Notes under the pieces: generated by a model
What the model saw: the letters and a program-made list of their open reading frames with translations, nothing else
The model's database searches: none
What the model was told of the DNA's origin: nothing
Shown: positions 6,857 to 8,666 of the stretch, piece by piece
Layout of the letters: every line of letters starts with the position of its first letter
Numbering within the stretch: position 1 is the stretch's first letter
DNA from: Pseudomonadota bacterium
GTDB taxonomy: Bacteria > Pseudomonadota > Gammaproteobacteria > Burkholderiales > Ferrovaceae
Reading direction: 5' to 3'
Assembly (NCBI GenBank): GCA_021794775.1
Contig: JAJYQG010000079.1
Span: forward strand, 1-8,666
Length of the DNA: 8,666 nt
Program-made: the position numbers and the translations under genes

Positions 6857-8666
6857 TTAAGCTGTTCTTCGAAGATGGACCAGCAACAACGATAGCGATG
6901 CAGGAGTCACCCCAGGGATGCGCCCAGCCATGCCAAGCGTGGCCGGGCGGTGGAGAGAGAGCTTTTCCCTAACTTCATGTGAAAGGCCATGAACGCTTTC
7001 ATAATCAAAACCTGCGGGAATCGTGCATGCTTCCATGGATTGTTGTCGTTCGATTTCTTTTTCTTGGCGGTCAATATAACCTTGGTACTTAATGTTGGTT
7101 TCCATGAGTTCCAGAATGTCATCTTCAGGAAGTACAGGAGCATCCTCAGGCCATTGCTGCTTGAGCATGGTAGAGGAGCACTCTGGGCGCTTTAATAACT
7201 CCCAAGCTGTTCCTGTCATCGTCACGGCATCTTGATTCAAATAACTTAAGCGCGTAGTGCCCAGTGTCTCCGCAAGGCTTGACAGGGTCCTTCGCTTGCT
7301 TTGAAGCAAGGCCAACTTTTCCTCTGTCAACAGTCCCAAGTTATAAGCCTGCTCTGAAAGGCGCAGATCGGCATTCTGCTCTCGCAATTGCAAACGGTAC
7401 TCCGCACGGCTGGTAAACATTCGGTACGGTTCCGTCACCCCGCGCACAATCAAATCGTCCACCATGACACCCATATAGGCTTCGTGTCTCTTGGGCAGCC
7501 ATCCTTCCAAACCACGCACCAGACGCGATGCATTAAGTCCGGCCAAAAGTCCTTGAGCCGCCGCTTCTTCGTATCCCGTAGTACCGTTGATTTGCCCTGC
7601 AAGAAATAATCCTGACAAGCCCTTGGATTCCAAGGTTGGTTTCAAGCCTCTCGGGTCCAGGTAATCGTATTCAATGGCGTAGCCTGGACGCAGCACATGG
7701 GCATGCTCCAGCCCTGGAATGGAACGAACAACATTCAGTTGAACATCGAAGGGAAGACTGGTGGAAATCCCATTGGGATAAACTTCGTAGGTATCCAACC
7801 CTTCCGGTTCTAGAAATACCTGGTGTGAAGATTTGTCGCTGAATCGATGGATTTTGTCTTCGATGGATGGGCAATAGCGTGGGCCGGTTCCCTGTATGAC
7901 GCCCGTATACAAAGGGGAACGATCGAGATTCCTGCGTATGATGCCGTGCGTTTCTTCTGTTGTGTGGGTGATCCAGCAAGAGACTTGCCTGGGTCTTTCC
8001 CATGCGTGATCATGCCAGAACGAGAATTTGGGTGCCGGATCATCACCCGGCTGCTCTTCTGTTTTACTGTAATCGATGGTTTTCCCATCGATACGCGGCG
8101 GTGTCCCCGTTTTCAACCTACCTACCGGGAGATCCAGTTCGCGCAGCTGCTGAGCCAAATGTGTGGATGGTGGATCCCCTGCTCTGCCACCTTCGCTTTG
8201 TCGCAAGCCAACATGAATCAAACCAGCCAAAAACGTACCTGTTGTCAACACCACAGCATCAGCAGAAAACCAACAACCCAAACTGGTTTCTACCCCAATC
8301 ACCGTTCCATTGGCGATACGTAGCCCTGTCGCTGCTTGTTGAAACAAAGTTAAATTCGGCTCCGATTCCAGTCTTTGGCGAATAAGCTGTTTGTATCTTT
8401 GACGGTCAACCTGAGCGCGTGTGGCGCGAACCGCGCTTCCTTTGCGAGCATTCAGGGTACGCCAATGAATACCCGCTCGATCTGCGGCCCATCCCATGAT
8501 GCCTCCCAAAGCATCAATCTCCTTGACCAGATGTCCTTTACCAATTCCACCCACCGATGGATTGCAAGATAACTGTCCAAGCGTTTCAATGTTATGGGTC
8601 AACAAAAGCGTGCGCGCGCCCGAACGGGCCGATGCCAGTGCAGCTTCCGTGCCCGCGTGGCCGCCA
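6857..8666 (-). CDS. mnmG: tRNA uridine-5-carboxymethylaminomethyl modification enzyme MnmG (5' end beyond window)
   Basis: MnmG, with MnmE, installs the cmnm5 (or nm5) group on the wobble uridine (U34) of certain tRNAs, using FAD and methylene-tetrahydrofolate. The window holds 602 codons. The frame runs open to the edge, starting GGHAGTEAA, the second half of the FAD dinucleotide-binding glycine motif. By comparison with E. coli about 13 N-terminal residues are missing, giving an estimated 615 aa (E. coli 629). Other conserved blocks are [17 protein letters not shown] and GGRAGDPPS, followed by [26 protein letters not shown] and [14 protein letters not shown]. Both conserved cysteines (SCNP and RYCP) are present. 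The C-terminal helical domain (ending around [16 protein letters not shown]) serves MnmE and tRNA binding. The TTG at 8603-8605 is an internal Leu codon, not the start. It is followed by rsmG after 25 bp. Confidence 0.97.
   Translation of the reverse strand, partial: GGHAGTEAALASARSGARTLLLTHNIETLGQLSCNPSVGGIGKGHLVKEIDALGGIMGWAADRAGIHWRTLNARKGSAVRATRAQVDRQRYKQLIRQRLESEPNLTLFQQAATGLRIANGTVIGVETSLGCWFSADAVVLTTGTFLAGLIHVGLRQSEGGRAGDPPSTHLAQQLRELDLPVGRLKTGTPPRIDGKTIDYSKTEEQPGDDPAPKFSFWHDHAWERPRQVSCWITHTTEETHGIIRRNLDRSPLYTGVIQGTGPRYCPSIEDKIHRFSDKSSHQVFLEPEGLDTYEVYPNGISTSLPFDVQLNVVRSIPGLEHAHVLRPGYAIEYDYLDPRGLKPTLESKGLSGLFLAGQINGTTGYEEAAAQGLLAGLNASRLVRGLEGWLPKRHEAYMGVMVDDLIVRGVTEPYRMFTSRAEYRLQLREQNADLRLSEQAYNLGLLTEEKLALLQSKRRTLSSLAETLGTTRLSYLNQDAVTMTGTAWELLKRPECSSTMLKQQWPEDAPVLPEDDILELMETNIKYQGYIDRQEKEIERQQSMEACTIPAGFDYESVHGLSHEVREKLSLHRPATLGMAGRIPGVTPASLSLLLVHLRRTA

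Noticed and set aside
6845..6873. Possible promoter (TATAAA at 6845-6850) between mnmG and rsmG
   Set aside because: No acceptable -35 sequence lies at the right spacing, and the 25-bp gap suggests simple co-transcription.
7847..8323. 158-codon plus-strand open frame opposite mnmG
   Set aside because: It is fully antisense to strongly conserved mnmG sequence, and its translation shows no family motif.

Overview
The window is a stretch of conserved bacterial chromosome with every recognisable gene on the minus strand. In the direction of transcription (high to low coordinates) the order is mnmG (5' end cut by the window edge), rsmG, parA, parB, then the start of the F1Fo ATP synthase operon: atpI, atpB, atpE, atpF, atpH, atpA and the first 35 codons of atpG. 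This order is typical of Beta- and Gammaproteobacteria, where it often lies near the chromosome origin. Several protein termini look betaproteobacterial to me from memory (AtpA starting [13 protein letters not shown], AtpH starting MAELTTIARPYAEALF, AtpF starting [10 protein letters not shown]). Base composition is close to half G+C by eye. No search was run, so the class is an inference and genus or species cannot be named.

Region 6857-8666 encodes MnmG, the FAD protein that modifies the wobble uridine of certain tRNAs. Region 6175-6831 encodes RsmG, the 16S rRNA m7G methyltransferase. Next come ParA (5366-6163) and ParB (4455-5342), the chromosome partition ATPase and the CTP-dependent DNA clamp. 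A 14-bp perfect palindrome matching the parS core lies inside the last codons of parA (5382-5395), so the partition proteins and their likely DNA target sit together.

The 196-bp gap between parB and atpI (4259-4454) holds the best promoter in the window: TTGACG, 18 bp, TATAAT, reading towards atpI. It has no convincing intrinsic terminator for parB. From atpI onward the ATP synthase genes are close together (11-66 bp gaps), most with clear Shine-Dalgarno sequences. The strongest precedes atpE, whose product is needed in the highest copy number. The Fo genes (atpB a, atpE c, atpF b) come first, followed by F1 genes (atpH delta, atpA alpha, atpG gamma). The remaining F1 genes (atpD, atpC) would lie beyond coordinate 1.

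I found no undescribed system, mobile element, CRISPR array, RNA gene or broken gene. The observations worth a second look are regulatory: the parS embedded in parA, the atp promoter that fixes the atpI start, a hairpin between atpH and atpA, and the U-rich leader of atpE.
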